From Rhizobiales bacterium Ga0077524 (GTDB lineage: Bacteria > Pseudomonadota > Alphaproteobacteria > Rhizobiales > Hyphomicrobiaceae), in the NCBI GenBank assembly GCA_001464755.1, contig LNDR01000379.1, forward strand, positions 1-32,923: a DNA stretch of 32,923 bases, written 5' to 3'. The position numbers were made by a program, and so were the translations under genes. The notes under the pieces are model-generated. The model was not told the DNA's origin and ran no database searches. It saw only the letters and a list, made by a program, of their open reading frames with translations. How positions within the stretch are numbered: position 1 is the stretch's first letter; each line of letters begins with the position of its first letter. Positions 1-7,394 of the stretch are shown piece after piece.

Positions 1-44
1 ACACGTCTGACCCGGATCCGAGTTTGCAAAATGTGTGTAGCTAT

Positions 45-69
45 GGAACTTGATCCTGATGTTTCCGTT
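45..69 (+). promoter_or_regulatory. EcfG-type promoter ahead of the broken PRC-barrel gene
   Basis: GGAAC at 45-49 and GTT at 67-69 (preceded by C) are separated by exactly 17 bases. This matches the alphaproteobacterial EcfG general stress sigma consensus. The coding start at 125 lies about 55 bases downstream. The same exact pattern recurs six more times in the next 7.4 kb, always ahead of a gene. Confidence 0.8.
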
Positions 70-124
70 TCTATCCCGAGCAGCGATAGCTGCTTGTCAG
101 ATTTCGAATGTCAGGAGAAACACC

Positions 125-504
125 ATGAAACGGTTTATCCCGTTCGCTGCGGCTCTCGCCCTCGCGGGCTCGGTTGCGCACGCACAGACACAGCCGCAAA
201 CCACCCCGGCCCCTTCGACGACCGCGCCCGCTGCGACGCCCACGACGCCGAGCACCGCAGCCGGTCAAGCGATGACACTGACCGACGAGCAGGCTTCTTC
301 GTGGGTCGATAAGGCTGTCTACAGCAGTGACGCGAAAAATGTCGGCGAAGTTGCCGCGATCCAGCGTGACACGTCGGGCAAGGTGACCGAGCTGCACGCC
401 GATATCGCAAGGTGCTCCCCAGCCAATTCAAGCTCGAGAACGATCGCATCGTGCTCGGCATGAATTCGGAGCAGGTCCGGGCGCTGCCGAAGATCGCGAA
501 GTAA
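125..504 (+). pseudogene. Exported PRC-barrel protein, frameshifted by an internal deletion
   Basis: The ATG at 125 opens a signal peptide of about 20 residues (MKRFIPFAAALALAGSVAHA), then a Thr/Pro/Ala-rich linker and the start of a PRC-barrel domain (VDKAVYSSDAKNVGEV). The frame reads as family-like up to HADI near 407, then loses sense and stops at 463. In another frame, from about 411 to the TAA at 502-504, a normal PRC-barrel end appears (KVLPSQFKLENDRIVLG, then EQVRALPKIAK). The Gly-rich loop that should join the halves (GGFLG-GE, seen intact in the protein at 588-956) is missing. The simplest reading is a deletion of roughly 30 bases, not a multiple of three. A sequencing or assembly error would look the same. 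Promoter and terminator are both intact, so the decay, if real, is recent. If translated as is, the product is 112 residues with a scrambled tail. Confidence 0.7.
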
Positions 505-531
505 CGGCCTTCCCAGACCAGGTTCACTGAT

Positions 532-570
532 AGGCGGCTTGGCGAGTGATCGCCAAGCCGCCTTTTTATT
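532..570 (+). terminator. Rho-independent terminator after the PRC-barrel pseudogene
   Basis: A perfect 14-bp stem (532-545 pairs with 550-563) with a 4-base GTGA loop is followed by TTTTATT. The T-run is only on the + side, so it serves the gene ending at 504. It also separates that gene from the convergent gene at 588-956. Confidence 0.93.
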
Positions 571-587
571 ATCGCGCCGTATTGTTA

Positions 588-956
588 TCAGACCGCGCCG
601 GCACCCCAGTAGTAGGGAACGCCATAGTGATCGTACGTGCGGCGCTCCCAATCGCGGTCGCCCCAGGCGGACTCGCTGAAAGCCGGGGCCCCCTGCAGCT
701 GCGCCTCGGTGATGCCGGTGCGATAGCCGCCGAGCGAGGTGTCGTACTTGAGGGCATTCCAAGGTACGGGATGGTGGCTCTCTCCCATGCCGAGGAAGCC
801 GCCGAAGCTCATGACGGCGTAAGCGACTTGACCCGATTGCTTGTCGATCATGACGTGGTCGACGGTTCCGATATCGTCGCCGTTGGGCGAATAGACGGTC
901 GTGCCTTGAACGCGCTCGCTCGAGATGAGGCTCTGGTGCGTGTCGGTGGTTTGCAT
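588..956 (-). CDS. PRC-barrel domain protein
   Basis: A 122-residue protein with no signal peptide. Residues about 10-75 form a PRC-barrel, the beta-barrel fold also found in RimM and photosynthetic reaction centre H subunits. Visible marks are GTTVYSPNGDDIGTVDHVM, VAYAVMSFGGFLGMGE and PVPWNALKYD. The tail is rich in Tyr, Trp and Asp (RDWERRTYDHYGVPYYWGAG). Free-standing PRC-barrel proteins are common in Hyphomicrobiales and are often stress-induced; their molecular role is poorly known. The ATG at 956 has a clear GGGAG site about 8 bases upstream and sits 33 bases below an exact EcfG promoter (989-1013). It is therefore probably part of the general stress regulon. It is convergent with the related broken gene at 125-504. 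Confidence 0.9.
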   Translation of the reverse strand: MQTTDTHQSLISSERVQGTTVYSPNGDDIGTVDHVMIDKQSGQVAYAVMSFGGFLGMGESHHPVPWNALKYDTSLGGYRTGITEAQLQGAPAFSESAWGDRDWERRTYDHYGVPYYWGAGAV

Positions 957-988
957 GTCGTGAACTCCCTTGAGGCTCCTGCAACGAG

Positions 989-1013
989 AACGCGGGACGG
1001 CAAGGGGTGTTCC
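989..1013 (-). promoter_or_regulatory. EcfG-type promoter for the PRC-barrel gene
   Basis: Read leftward, GGAAC (1013-1009) and GTT (991-989) are separated by 17 bases, with C before GTT. It lies just ahead of the gene starting at 956. The rest of the 957-1310 gap shows no second recognisable site and no small gene; no EcfG site faces the kinase at 1311. Confidence 0.82.
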
Positions 1014-1310
1014 TGGTTGATTGGGGCTGCCAAAAATGCCGACGCCGGTATGTCGTAGATTAAGGACCGCCGTTTAAGCGGGTGGTACGAGCCCTCGAGC
1101 CATCCGGGAAAGTCGGCCCGGTGCAAAATCTGAAAACGGCGAGCTGAGCGGCAAGCGGGGTGGGTGGATTGGCACCTCTGCCCTCCGGCGCTAGATTGAC
1201 CGCGATCCGAAGTTCCGGCGAAGGGCGTTCCCGTGGGTTGGGCATCGAATTGCGCTGATCTCGCCGTAGCGGCCATCGGTGGCGGAGCATCATGGCGGGG
1301 CGAGCGTCTC

Positions 1311-3062
1311 ATGCGGTTGCTGGAGGCTGGAACGGGAGCGCGGCGTTTGCGGCCGTTTACGCCGACCGTCGTGGTTCTCGCCATCTCGCTCACGCTTGCC
1401 TCGTATTTCGCGTGGATGACGCGAGCGGAGGTTCTGGCCAGGGCAGAGAACTCATTCAAGCTGGAGGTGCGATCGGCGCGGGAGGCCATCGTCGACGTGA
1501 TGCGAACCTACGAGCAATCGCTGCGCGCGGGGGCGGGGCTCGCCGAAGCAGCGGGACCGCTAACGCGCCGTGACTGGTCCATCTTCGTGCGTTCGCTGGC
1601 GTTGCCCGAGCATTCTCCGGGAAGTCAGGGGCTGGGTTATGTCCGCGCTGTCAAAGCCGACCAGATCGAAGCGCTCGTCGCCGCGCAGAAGGCGGAAGGC
1701 CTCAGTGGCTTCAACTTCAGACCCCCCGGCCAGCGCTCATTCTATACTGCGATCGTCCATCTGGAGCCGCTCGACTGGCGGAACGAACGGGCGCTCGGCT
1801 TCGACATGTACTCGGAGCCGATCCGGCGCGCTGCCATGGAGCGCGCGCGCGATACGGGCGAGCCGGCGCTCTCCGGTCGTGTGACCCTTATGCAGGAAAC
1901 CGTCGACGATCCGCAGCCGGGAGCACTGCTCTATATGCCGTACTACTCCGGTGGCGGCCGGCCAGGCACGACGGAGGCTCGGCGCGCGCAGATCGGGGGC
2001 TGGGTTTACGGCGTTTTTCGGATGCGAGACTTTTTCAACCAGGCGCTCCGGCGGCACGCGCCGGGTGCGCTCGGCCGCCTGCGGCTCGAGATATTCGACG
2101 GAGATGGTCTCGATTCCGGGGCCTTGATGTATGACAGCCTTCCACCGGGTTCGTCACATCCCGTCCCGGCAATTCAGTCGCCGCATTCAGCATTCGTCGA
2201 GACTTATGCGGTGACCGTGGGCGGGACGCGCTGGACGTTGCGCGCGAGCTCGCTCCCGCGAGTCGATGGGCTTGTCGAGTGGTGGCGTCCTTGGTCGGTT
2301 TTCGGCTTGGGCCTCTTGTGCAGTTGCCTGCTGGCTGCGATTTCGGCCGTTCTCGACTATTCGCGACACCGCTACGCTCTGGCGGAGCGTCAACTCCAGG
2401 GCGAGGTTGTCGAGAGGAAGCGTGCGCAGGAGGCGGCGCAGCTTGCCAACCAGGAGCTTATTCATCGCGTCAAGAATACACTGGCCGTTGTGACGGCTAT
2501 CGCGTCGCAGACGGGTCGACACGCAAGCAGCATCGAGGACTTCAACCGCGCCTTCCGATCGCGACTGGCCGGGCTTGCGCGGGTGCAGGATCTCCTCAGT
2601 CCGAACGTCGCCCATGCGTCTGACCTGGAGGTGTTCTCGCAGGGGCTGCTTTCCCCGTACATCGGCTCCAGGCCGGACGCGCTCTCGACCAGGGGGCCGC
2701 CGGTCATGGTTGGGCACAATGATGCGACATTGCTGAGCCTCCTGCTCAACGAGCTTGCCACCAACGCAACCAAGTACGGTGCGTGGTCGGTGCCGACTGG
2801 ACGGGTCGAGCTCGAATGGCGGCTTTCGGATCGGGATGGCCAGCGCCAAATGATTCTCGTCTGGCAGGAGCGCGACGGGCCCCCTGTCGTTCAACCTCAC
2901 ACTCAAGGCTTTGGTTCGAGAGTCATGCGTGTCGCCGTCGAGCGGGGCCTGCGCGGCAGTCTGTCGACCGACTACGACGTTGGCGGTATCCGCTATACGA
3001 TCACTGTGCCGCGGGGCTCGGCCGGCGCCGCAGCCATCGAGTCGGCCAGCGAGCCGGCGTAG
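1311..3062 (+). CDS. Membrane CHASE-domain HWE-family sensor histidine kinase
   Basis: A 583-residue sensor kinase. Order: short cytoplasmic N-terminus; membrane helix at about 18-36; periplasmic CHASE-type sensor at about 40-310 (QGLGYVRAV, ALGFDMYSEP, RVTLMQET); second helix at about 327-348; coiled linker; HWE/HisKA_2 dimerisation region with phospho-acceptor His385 (IHRVKNTLA); and an ATPase domain with WQE (518-520) and a glycine box (GFGSRVM). CHASE domains bind small extracellular ligands in other kinases. The N-box reads NELATNA with Asn480, where HWE kinases normally have His. I chose the ATG at 1311 because it leaves a short Arg-containing N-terminus before the first helix; an in-frame GTG at 1233 would add 26 residues. 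Neither start has a strong ribosome site. Its 3' end overlaps the convergent gene by 70 bases. It may feed PhyR, as HWE kinases often do, but that is inference. Confidence 0.9.
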   Translation: MRLLEAGTGARRLRPFTPTVVVLAISLTLASYFAWMTRAEVLARAENSFKLEVRSAREAIVDVMRTYEQSLRAGAGLAEAAGPLTRRDWSIFVRSLALPEHSPGSQGLGYVRAVKADQIEALVAAQKAEGLSGFNFRPPGQRSFYTAIVHLEPLDWRNERALGFDMYSEPIRRAAMERARDTGEPALSGRVTLMQETVDDPQPGALLYMPYYSGGGRPGTTEARRAQIGGWVYGVFRMRDFFNQALRRHAPGALGRLRLEIFDGDGLDSGALMYDSLPPGSSHPVPAIQSPHSAFVETYAVTVGGTRWTLRASSLPRVDGLVEWWRPWSVFGLGLLCSCLLAAISAVLDYSRHRYALAERQLQGEVVERKRAQEAAQLANQELIHRVKNTLAVVTAIASQTGRHASSIEDFNRAFRSRLAGLARVQDLLSPNVAHASDLEVFSQGLLSPYIGSRPDALSTRGPPVMVGHNDATLLSLLLNELATNATKYGAWSVPTGRVELEWRLSDRDGQRQMILVWQERDGPPVVQPHTQGFGSRVMRVAVERGLRGSLSTDYDVGGIRYTITVPRGSAGAAAIESASEPA

Positions 3063-4867
3063 TCGACGCTTCGTGTGCTTGTATGAGTGGCGGGGTTTGC
3101 CGTCTCGATATCAAGGTTGGCCAGCAACTCGGCGACCGTCGACAATTGTTTGGCCGTGTCTGCGGCCTCCGATCGAGGCGAATTGGTCGACTCTGTGCTT
3201 GGCGGGGGTGCGAGCACGAGAATTCGCGCATTGGGATGATAACGCCCCGCACGCGCCGCGATGAACTGCAGCTGACGCCTCGGAATTCCACCGACGCTGA
3301 CGATGACGATCGCGGACGGGGGCGCCTCTCCATCGCGCTGCGTCAGAGATGCAAGCGCGGTCAAACCCGTAGCGTGACTGCTGGCGGCAGCAGTACGCGC
3401 GCATCGGGCTGTGATGAGATGGGCGATATAAACGGCGAGGGTAATGTCGATCTCGCCGCGCACCGGCACGACCTGGATGCTGATCTCGTCGCTGCCTTTC
3501 AGCTTTGGGGCGGTGAGGCTGGGAACCAGCTCGACGGCCTCCTCGAGAGCCTTACGGATCGTCGCCGCTTGCGTATGCGACAAGCGGCCGTTGCGCGCAT
3601 CGTTCGACGCGAGCGTCAGGGCAGGAAGCACCAGGCCGTCGGTGATCTGCACGGGGCTCGAGGCGTCGCTCGCCGCCTCGATCTGGTCGGCGGCCGACAA
3701 GGCGTCGTTTGACAGTAGACGATGATAAAGTTCTTGGGTTGGCTCGAGCGCCGGCTCGTCGCCGAGGAGAATGCTGACGAAGGCCAACCCGGGAACGTAG
3801 CGGCCGAGCACGACGACCGCCATTGTCAAGGGCGCGGCAAGCAGCAGGCCGACTGTCCCCCACACCAGTGTCCAGAAGCTCGCCGCAGCGATCATTGCGA
3901 ACGGGGATAGCCCAACGCGCCGCCCCAACAAGAGCGGCTCTATGAGATTGCCCATGACCAACTCGGATACGAGAAAGAAGACGGCGGTGAAGATGGCCAG
4001 GCCCCAGCCGGGATCGACGCCCGCTGCCAGGAGGATGGGTGGAATGGCCGCGATATACGAGCCGATGAAGGGAACAAAACGCATAAGCCCGGAAACAACC
4101 GCCCAGAGCAGCGCTCCTGGAACGCCGACAGCCCACAGCACCAGTCCGACGATGACGCCGTAGCCCGCACTCATCCCCGCCTGCGCAAGGAAGAGCCGCG
4201 ACAGCCGCTTTCCGGCGTCGCTCATCGCGCTAGTGGTCTCGGTCAGATGCTCGGTGCCGAAAACGCGCACGATGCGATCGCGCATGTCCTGATGCTGTAG
4301 CAGCAGGAAAAGAGTGAATAGCAGGAGAAGTGCGAGTTTCGTCACCGGCTCGGAAAATCCGGCGATGCGGGCGAGATTAGCCGACGGCGAGTTGTCGACG
4401 GCTTTAACGGCGATCGGCTCACCCGGTTTATCCGTTGTTTGGTCGGAGCGCCCTGTCGATCGCCCAAGTTCGCGACCGAGAGCCTCCGTGAGGCGGTCGA
4501 CTGAATCAGCGGCGCGCTTCAGCGCCCCGTCGTCGCGGCCCAGGATCGCCACCGTGCGAACCTTGGCGGTCAGATTCTCGCGATAGTCGCTGATCCGGGC
4601 GGTGATCGAGAGCAACTCGATGCTCAGCATCATCGTCGCGGCAACCAGCATGGAGAGCAGAATCCCAAGCACGCCCGCAACCGAGAATGCTTGCGGCAGG
4701 CCGCGCGCGGAGAGCCAGCGAACGATAGGCGCCAGCATGAACGACACGATTATCGCGCCCGCGAGCGGGATGAGAATGGCTTGGCCGAGAACCAGAGCTG
4801 CAACGACGAGCGCGCCGACAGTCAGAGCCGCGGACAACTGACGAATTGAATCGGACGTGAGTGTCAT
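2993..4867 (-). CDS. AI-2E family transporter-like membrane protein with long C-terminal soluble extension
   Basis: A 624-residue protein. The first ~370 residues are a PerM/YdiK/TqsA-type (AI-2E exporter superfamily) membrane domain. It has an N-terminal helix pair, a long amphipathic segment with a charged variable loop at about 100-160, and the conserved core GVPGALLWAVVSGLMRFVPF, then IGSYIAAIPPILLA and GNLIEPLLLGRRVGLSP. Family members export small molecules or act as ion antiporters; the substrate here is unknown. The last ~250 residues are soluble, look like an alpha/beta fold (AIVIVSVGG, ARILVLAPP) and end in a low-complexity tail. ATG 4867 is preferred over the in-frame ATG at 4894 because GGGGAG lies 10 bases upstream. 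An exact EcfG promoter sits at 4910-4934. The 3' end overlaps the kinase gene 1311-3062 antisense by 70 bases. Confidence 0.88.
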   Translation of the reverse strand: MTLTSDSIRQLSAALTVGALVVAALVLGQAILIPLAGAIIVSFMLAPIVRWLSARGLPQAFSVAGVLGILLSMLVAATMMLSIELLSITARISDYRENLTAKVRTVAILGRDDGALKRAADSVDRLTEALGRELGRSTGRSDQTTDKPGEPIAVKAVDNSPSANLARIAGFSEPVTKLALLLLFTLFLLLQHQDMRDRIVRVFGTEHLTETTSAMSDAGKRLSRLFLAQAGMSAGYGVIVGLVLWAVGVPGALLWAVVSGLMRFVPFIGSYIAAIPPILLAAGVDPGWGLAIFTAVFFLVSELVMGNLIEPLLLGRRVGLSPFAMIAAASFWTLVWGTVGLLLAAPLTMAVVVLGRYVPGLAFVSILLGDEPALEPTQELYHRLLSNDALSAADQIEAASDASSPVQITDGLVLPALTLASNDARNGRLSHTQAATIRKALEEAVELVPSLTAPKLKGSDEISIQVVPVRGEIDITLAVYIAHLITARCARTAAASSHATGLTALASLTQRDGEAPPSAIVIVSVGGIPRRQLQFIAARAGRYHPNARILVLAPPPSTESTNSPRSEAADTAKQLSTVAELLANLDIETANPATHTSTRSVDYAGSLADSMAAAPAEPRGTVIV

Positions 4868-4909
4868 GAGCGCAATTCTCCCCAATCGCGGCATCGGCCG
4901 CAGCCGAGA

Positions 4910-4934
4910 AACGCGAGATCGTTTGCACCGTTCC
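4910..4934 (-). promoter_or_regulatory. EcfG-type promoter for the AI-2E family gene
   Basis: Leftward GGAAC (4934-4930), a 17-base spacer, then GTT (4912-4910) preceded by C. It lies 43 bases ahead of ATG 4867 and is back to back with the rightward promoter at 4965-4989. Confidence 0.85.
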
Positions 4935-4964
4935 TCGTCTATCCAGGTCTTTTTTCGCGTCTGC

Positions 4965-4989
4965 GGAACAAATAGACAGCCGCAGTGTT
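4965..4989 (+). promoter_or_regulatory. EcfG-type promoter for the DUF1328 gene
   Basis: GGAAC (4965-4969), a 17-base spacer and GTT (4987-4989). The base before GTT is T rather than the usual C, the only one of the seven sites that differs there. The start codon at 5038 is 49 bases downstream. Confidence 0.8.
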
Positions 4990-5037
4990 CAGCTCATCAG
5001 TTCAATTGACGGGCAAAATGCGATCAAGGAGAGTTCA

Positions 5038-5211
5038 ATGGGCAATCTTCTTCACTATGCAATCGTCTTTCTGGTTGTTGCACTTGTTGCAGCGTTTCTC
5101 GGGTTCGGTGGTGTTGCGGGCACTGCAATGGAAGGCGCGAGGATTCTCTTCTGGGTTGCCATCGTGCTGTTCGTTGTTTCCGTGGTCGTCGGTTTCATTC
5201 GACGCGCCTAG
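5038..5211 (+). CDS. Small DUF1328 / YtjA-family membrane protein (57 aa)
   Basis: A 57-residue protein with two membrane helices (about 5-26 and 36-54) joined by a Gly/Ala-rich turn, GFGGVAGTAMEGA, which is the signature of the DUF1328 family. It ends in GFIRRA, placing positive charge at the C-terminus. Family members are tiny inner-membrane proteins, often stress-induced and often found beside CsbD or DUF883 genes; no biochemical role is known. ATG 5038 has AGGAG about 8 bases upstream. The gene stands alone as a monocistronic unit: exact EcfG promoter at 4965-4989 and terminator at 5254-5290. Confidence 0.93.
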   Translation: MGNLLHYAIVFLVVALVAAFLGFGGVAGTAMEGARILFWVAIVLFVVSVVVGFIRRA

Positions 5212-5253
5212 TGTTCAGAAGCCGAACGAGGCCGCGGCGTTGATTGAATGCAT

Positions 5254-5290
5254 AACGGTCGGGAGCGGTGCTCGCTCTCGGCCGTTTTTA
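5254..5290 (+). terminator. Rho-independent terminator after the DUF1328 gene
   Basis: A hairpin of about 14 bp begins AACGG at 5254 and closes with CCGTT at 5282-5286. It contains two G-U pairs and is followed by TTTTTATATTT, so it has the right T-run for + strand termination. Confidence 0.85.
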
Positions 5291-5329
5291 TATTTCGGCT
5301 GAGCGGTTCGATTAGCGCGTTTGGTCGAA

Positions 5330-5354
5330 GGAACGGAAACCGGTCGGCGACGTT
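5330..5354 (+). promoter_or_regulatory. EcfG-type promoter for the DUF883 / membrane protein pair
   Basis: GGAAC (5330-5334), a 17-base spacer and GTT (5352-5354) preceded by C. The first gene of the pair starts at 5408, 53 bases downstream. Confidence 0.85.
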
Positions 5355-5407
5355 GTTGCAGCATCGGCGCCTGTGCGCCGCATTCATCGAGAGAGTGGAG
5401 ATCGAGC

Positions 5408-5725
5408 ATGGCATCGACGACCGGGAGCTACGTAAATCAGTCGCGTGACATAGAGGATCGCGCGCGCAAGGTCGGAGGTCAGATCAGCGACACGGCCTCT
5501 GACCTTGCGTCCAAGGCAAGCGAGCAGATCGAGGGCGCCATGCACAGCGCGGAGCACACGGCCCGCCAAGTGGCCGAGCAGGGTCGCGAGGCTGGCGAGC
5601 GCGTGCAGGAGGTCGCCGGGAACTTCAAGTCGGCGGTCGACAAGTCGGTGCGTGACCAACCCATGGCGACGCTCGCGGTCGCCGCCGCGCTCGGGTTCGT
5701 CATCGGCGCGCTCTGGAAGTCTTAA
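5408..5725 (+). CDS. DUF883 (ElaB/YqjD-like) C-tail-anchored protein
   Basis: A 105-residue protein. Residues 10-80 are a long charged amphipathic helix with heptad-like spacing (DTASDLASKASEQIEGAM, REAGERVQEVAG). The C-terminus is one membrane helix ending GFVIGALWKS, matching the DUF883 pattern (GFVIG-LW). E. coli relatives YqjD and ElaB are stationary-phase inner-membrane proteins linked to ribosome binding; whether that applies here is not known. ATG 5408 follows GGAG at 6-9 bases. Upstream in-frame codons are rejected because they would place the start inside the EcfG promoter at 5330-5354. It is the first gene of a pair with 5763-6263 and carries an exact EcfG promoter, consistent with stress induction. 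Confidence 0.92.
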   Translation: MASTTGSYVNQSRDIEDRARKVGGQISDTASDLASKASEQIEGAMHSAEHTARQVAEQGREAGERVQEVAGNFKSAVDKSVRDQPMATLAVAAALGFVIGALWKS

Positions 5726-5762
5726 TCGGCGCTGGGCGCGAGTGATCAGGAGGGGCACTGCC

Positions 5763-6263
5763 ATGCTGCAATCGTTGTTCAGGCGCGCTGAAGCGACGGT
5801 CGACAATGCGATCGCCGTGACCCTGGCGCGGGCGCTCGTGGCGATCCCCTTCCTGGTCGCTGCCGGTTTCGCGACCGCCGGGCTCGCAACGTATCTTTAC
5901 AGAGAGTTTGGCAACGGGACGGGGAATTTGGTGATGGCGGGGATGTTCCTCGTCGTTGGTGTGATCACAGCGGGTGTGGTGGCCGCCAGAGCCAACGCGC
6001 CAACCGCTTCGTCCCAGTCGACGCCGCCTGAGGCCGGGGAGCGGGAGGCCGGAGCCGAGAACGAGTCCGCACCGCTGCTCGACCCAATGGATCGCGAGGT
6101 TATGGCTGCGGCGCTGGCTGCCGTCGGTCCGATGGCCATCCCATTCGTTCTGCGAGCACTGACACGCAATCTACCACTGGTTGCGGCCATCGCGGCAGCG
6201 GGCTTCGTCCTCAGCCGCCAGGGTGGCGGCGAGCCGGAGAGCCCGATGCAGGCAGCGGAATGA
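5763..6263 (+). CDS. Small inner-membrane protein of unknown function
   Basis: A 166-residue protein that I do not assign to a named family. Predicted helices lie at about 25-47 (ALVAIPFLVAAGFATAGLA) and 57-78 (MAGMFLVVGVITAGVVAARA), with hydrophobic segments near 115-135 and 141-156. A Pro/Glu/Ser-rich linker (about 82-110) separates the halves. It is preceded by a strong AGGAGG site and starts 37 bases after the DUF883 gene, so the two are almost surely co-transcribed from the EcfG promoter at 5330-5354. Such pairs resemble phage-holin-like (YqjE) partners of DUF883 proteins in other bacteria. The topology is similar, but a direct relation is only a guess. Confidence 0.85.
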   Translation: MLQSLFRRAEATVDNAIAVTLARALVAIPFLVAAGFATAGLATYLYREFGNGTGNLVMAGMFLVVGVITAGVVAARANAPTASSQSTPPEAGEREAGAENESAPLLDPMDREVMAAALAAVGPMAIPFVLRALTRNLPLVAAIAAAGFVLSRQGGGEPESPMQAAE

Positions 6264-6323
6264 CCACCCCTGGCCGTTCATTAACGGTAGCGCCACTCGG
6301 CTCCATTGAATCGGAGTTGGAAC

Positions 6324-6348
6324 GGAACCTCTGGTCAGTTTGCGCGTT
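6324..6348 (+). promoter_or_regulatory. EcfG-type promoter for nepR-ecfG (autoregulation)
   Basis: GGAAC (6324-6328), a 17-base spacer and GTT (6346-6348) preceded by C. A second GGAAC at 6319-6323 immediately upstream has no GTT at the right distance. The site implies that EcfG activates its own operon. Confidence 0.88.
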
Positions 6349-6407
6349 GGGACGCAAACTCGTAGAGCGTGTTGCCGTTTGTGAAACAGATTTGGGGAAT
6401 GACGGTG

Positions 6408-6674
6408 ATGAACGACGGCGCGCGCGCAGGACTAGCGGTGAACGATCCAACGGGGCGGCATGAGCTTATGCACCACAAGGACGACAATGGGCCCGGAGCT
6501 GATGGGCAAGCACCAGTACCGCCGAAGGACGATCACGTCGTCCTGCCGGTTGAGGCGCAAGGACGCATCGGCCAGCATCTTCGGCGCGTCTACGCCGAGA
6601 TTTTAGCCGAGCCACTGCCGGACAAATTCTCAAAGCTCTTGAATGAGCTTGCCAAATCGGAGCGCTCGGAATGA
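6408..6674 (+). CDS. nepR: NepR-family anti-sigma factor
   Basis: An 88-residue protein with a disordered, charged N-terminal half. The C-terminal half carries the NepR two-helix core: RIGQHLRRVYAEILAEPLP then DKFSKLLNELAKSE, matching the family pattern LR-vY-e-l-EP-PD-f--LL--L. NepR binds and holds EcfG in unstressed cells and is released when phosphorylated PhyR takes its place. ATG 6408 is chosen because GGGGA lies 9 bases upstream; ATG 6399 would abut that site, and an internal ATG at 6471 would still retain the core. The stop overlaps the ecfG start by four bases (ATGA), giving translational coupling of anti-sigma and sigma. An exact EcfG promoter lies at 6324-6348. Confidence 0.95.
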   Translation: MNDGARAGLAVNDPTGRHELMHHKDDNGPGADGQAPVPPKDDHVVLPVEAQGRIGQHLRRVYAEILAEPLPDKFSKLLNELAKSERSE

Positions 6675-7228
6675 GCAGTGCAACCGATTCCTCCAACCTG
6701 CCGAAGGAGTTGGCGCAGCTCGTGCCCAATTTGCGCGCGTTCGCCAGATCCCTGTGCGGGAACGCCGATCAGGCAGATGATCTGGTTCAAGAGACCTTGG
6801 TCAAGGCGTGGCGCAGTCGGGCGTCCTTTGCCCCCGGCTCCAACCTCAAGGCGTGGTTGTTCACAATTCTGCGCAATACGTTCCTCTCGGAGAGACGTAA
6901 GCGGAAGTTCGAGGTCCACGATACGGACGGAAAGCTCGCCATGCAGCTCAGCGTCAAGGGCAACCAGTCCGGGCATATGGATCTTCTGGATTTCTCAAAG
7001 GCGTTCGCGACATTGCCGGAGGAGCAGCGCGAAGCTCTCATTCTGGTTGGGGCCGAAGGGTTCGCCTACGAGGATGCGGCTCTGATGTGTGGTTGTGCGG
7101 TCGGTACGATCAAAAGCCGAGTCAATCGCGCAAGGGTCAAGCTCGCGGAGTTGCTCGGCGTGACGGACGCCGGCGAATTGTTGTCGGACAACGCAAGCGA
7201 AAGCCCGGTTAGGCTTCACGCGCCGTGA
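6671..7228 (+). CDS. ecfG: EcfG-family ECF sigma factor (general stress response)
   Basis: A 185-residue ECF sigma factor. Sigma region 2 is at about 15-78 (LRAFARSLCGNADQADDLVQ, ETLVKAWR, NLKAWLFTILRNTFLSERRK). Region 4 is at about 113-165 (LPEEQREALILVGAEGFAYE, CAVGTIKSRVNRARVKLAEL). Sequence and context identify EcfG (sigma-EcfG, also called RpoE4 or SigT), the general stress sigma of Alphaproteobacteria. It recruits RNA polymerase to GGAAC-N17-GTT promoters, of which seven are present in the first 7.4 kb of the window. It follows nepR with a 4-base overlap and precedes phyR, the classic partner-switch locus. No terminator is evident after 7228. Confidence 0.97.
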   Translation: MSSATDSSNLPKELAQLVPNLRAFARSLCGNADQADDLVQETLVKAWRSRASFAPGSNLKAWLFTILRNTFLSERRKRKFEVHDTDGKLAMQLSVKGNQSGHMDLLDFSKAFATLPEEQREALILVGAEGFAYEDAALMCGCAVGTIKSRVNRARVKLAELLGVTDAGELLSDNASESPVRLHAP

Positions 7229-7394
7229 CACCCGACGAAGTTGTAGCTCGCGGTGCCAGCAGCGAGCATCTTCGGCGACGTCCTTCCGGAATGACTTAAC
7301 TCACGAAATTCAAAGGAGTTTCCCAAGACGTTCTCGGAGGCATGGAAAGACAGTTGGTACCTATAAGCTCTTGCAGAAAAATTTTGGCATTGTG

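Noticed and set aside
1233-1310. GTG start for the CHASE kinase adding 26 residues
   Set aside because: The added segment has no signal or family feature and no clear ribosome site; kept only as an alternative.
5301-5320. GGTTCGATT resembling a tRNA T-loop
   Set aside because: No acceptor, D or anticodon stem fits around it; it lies between a terminator and an EcfG promoter.
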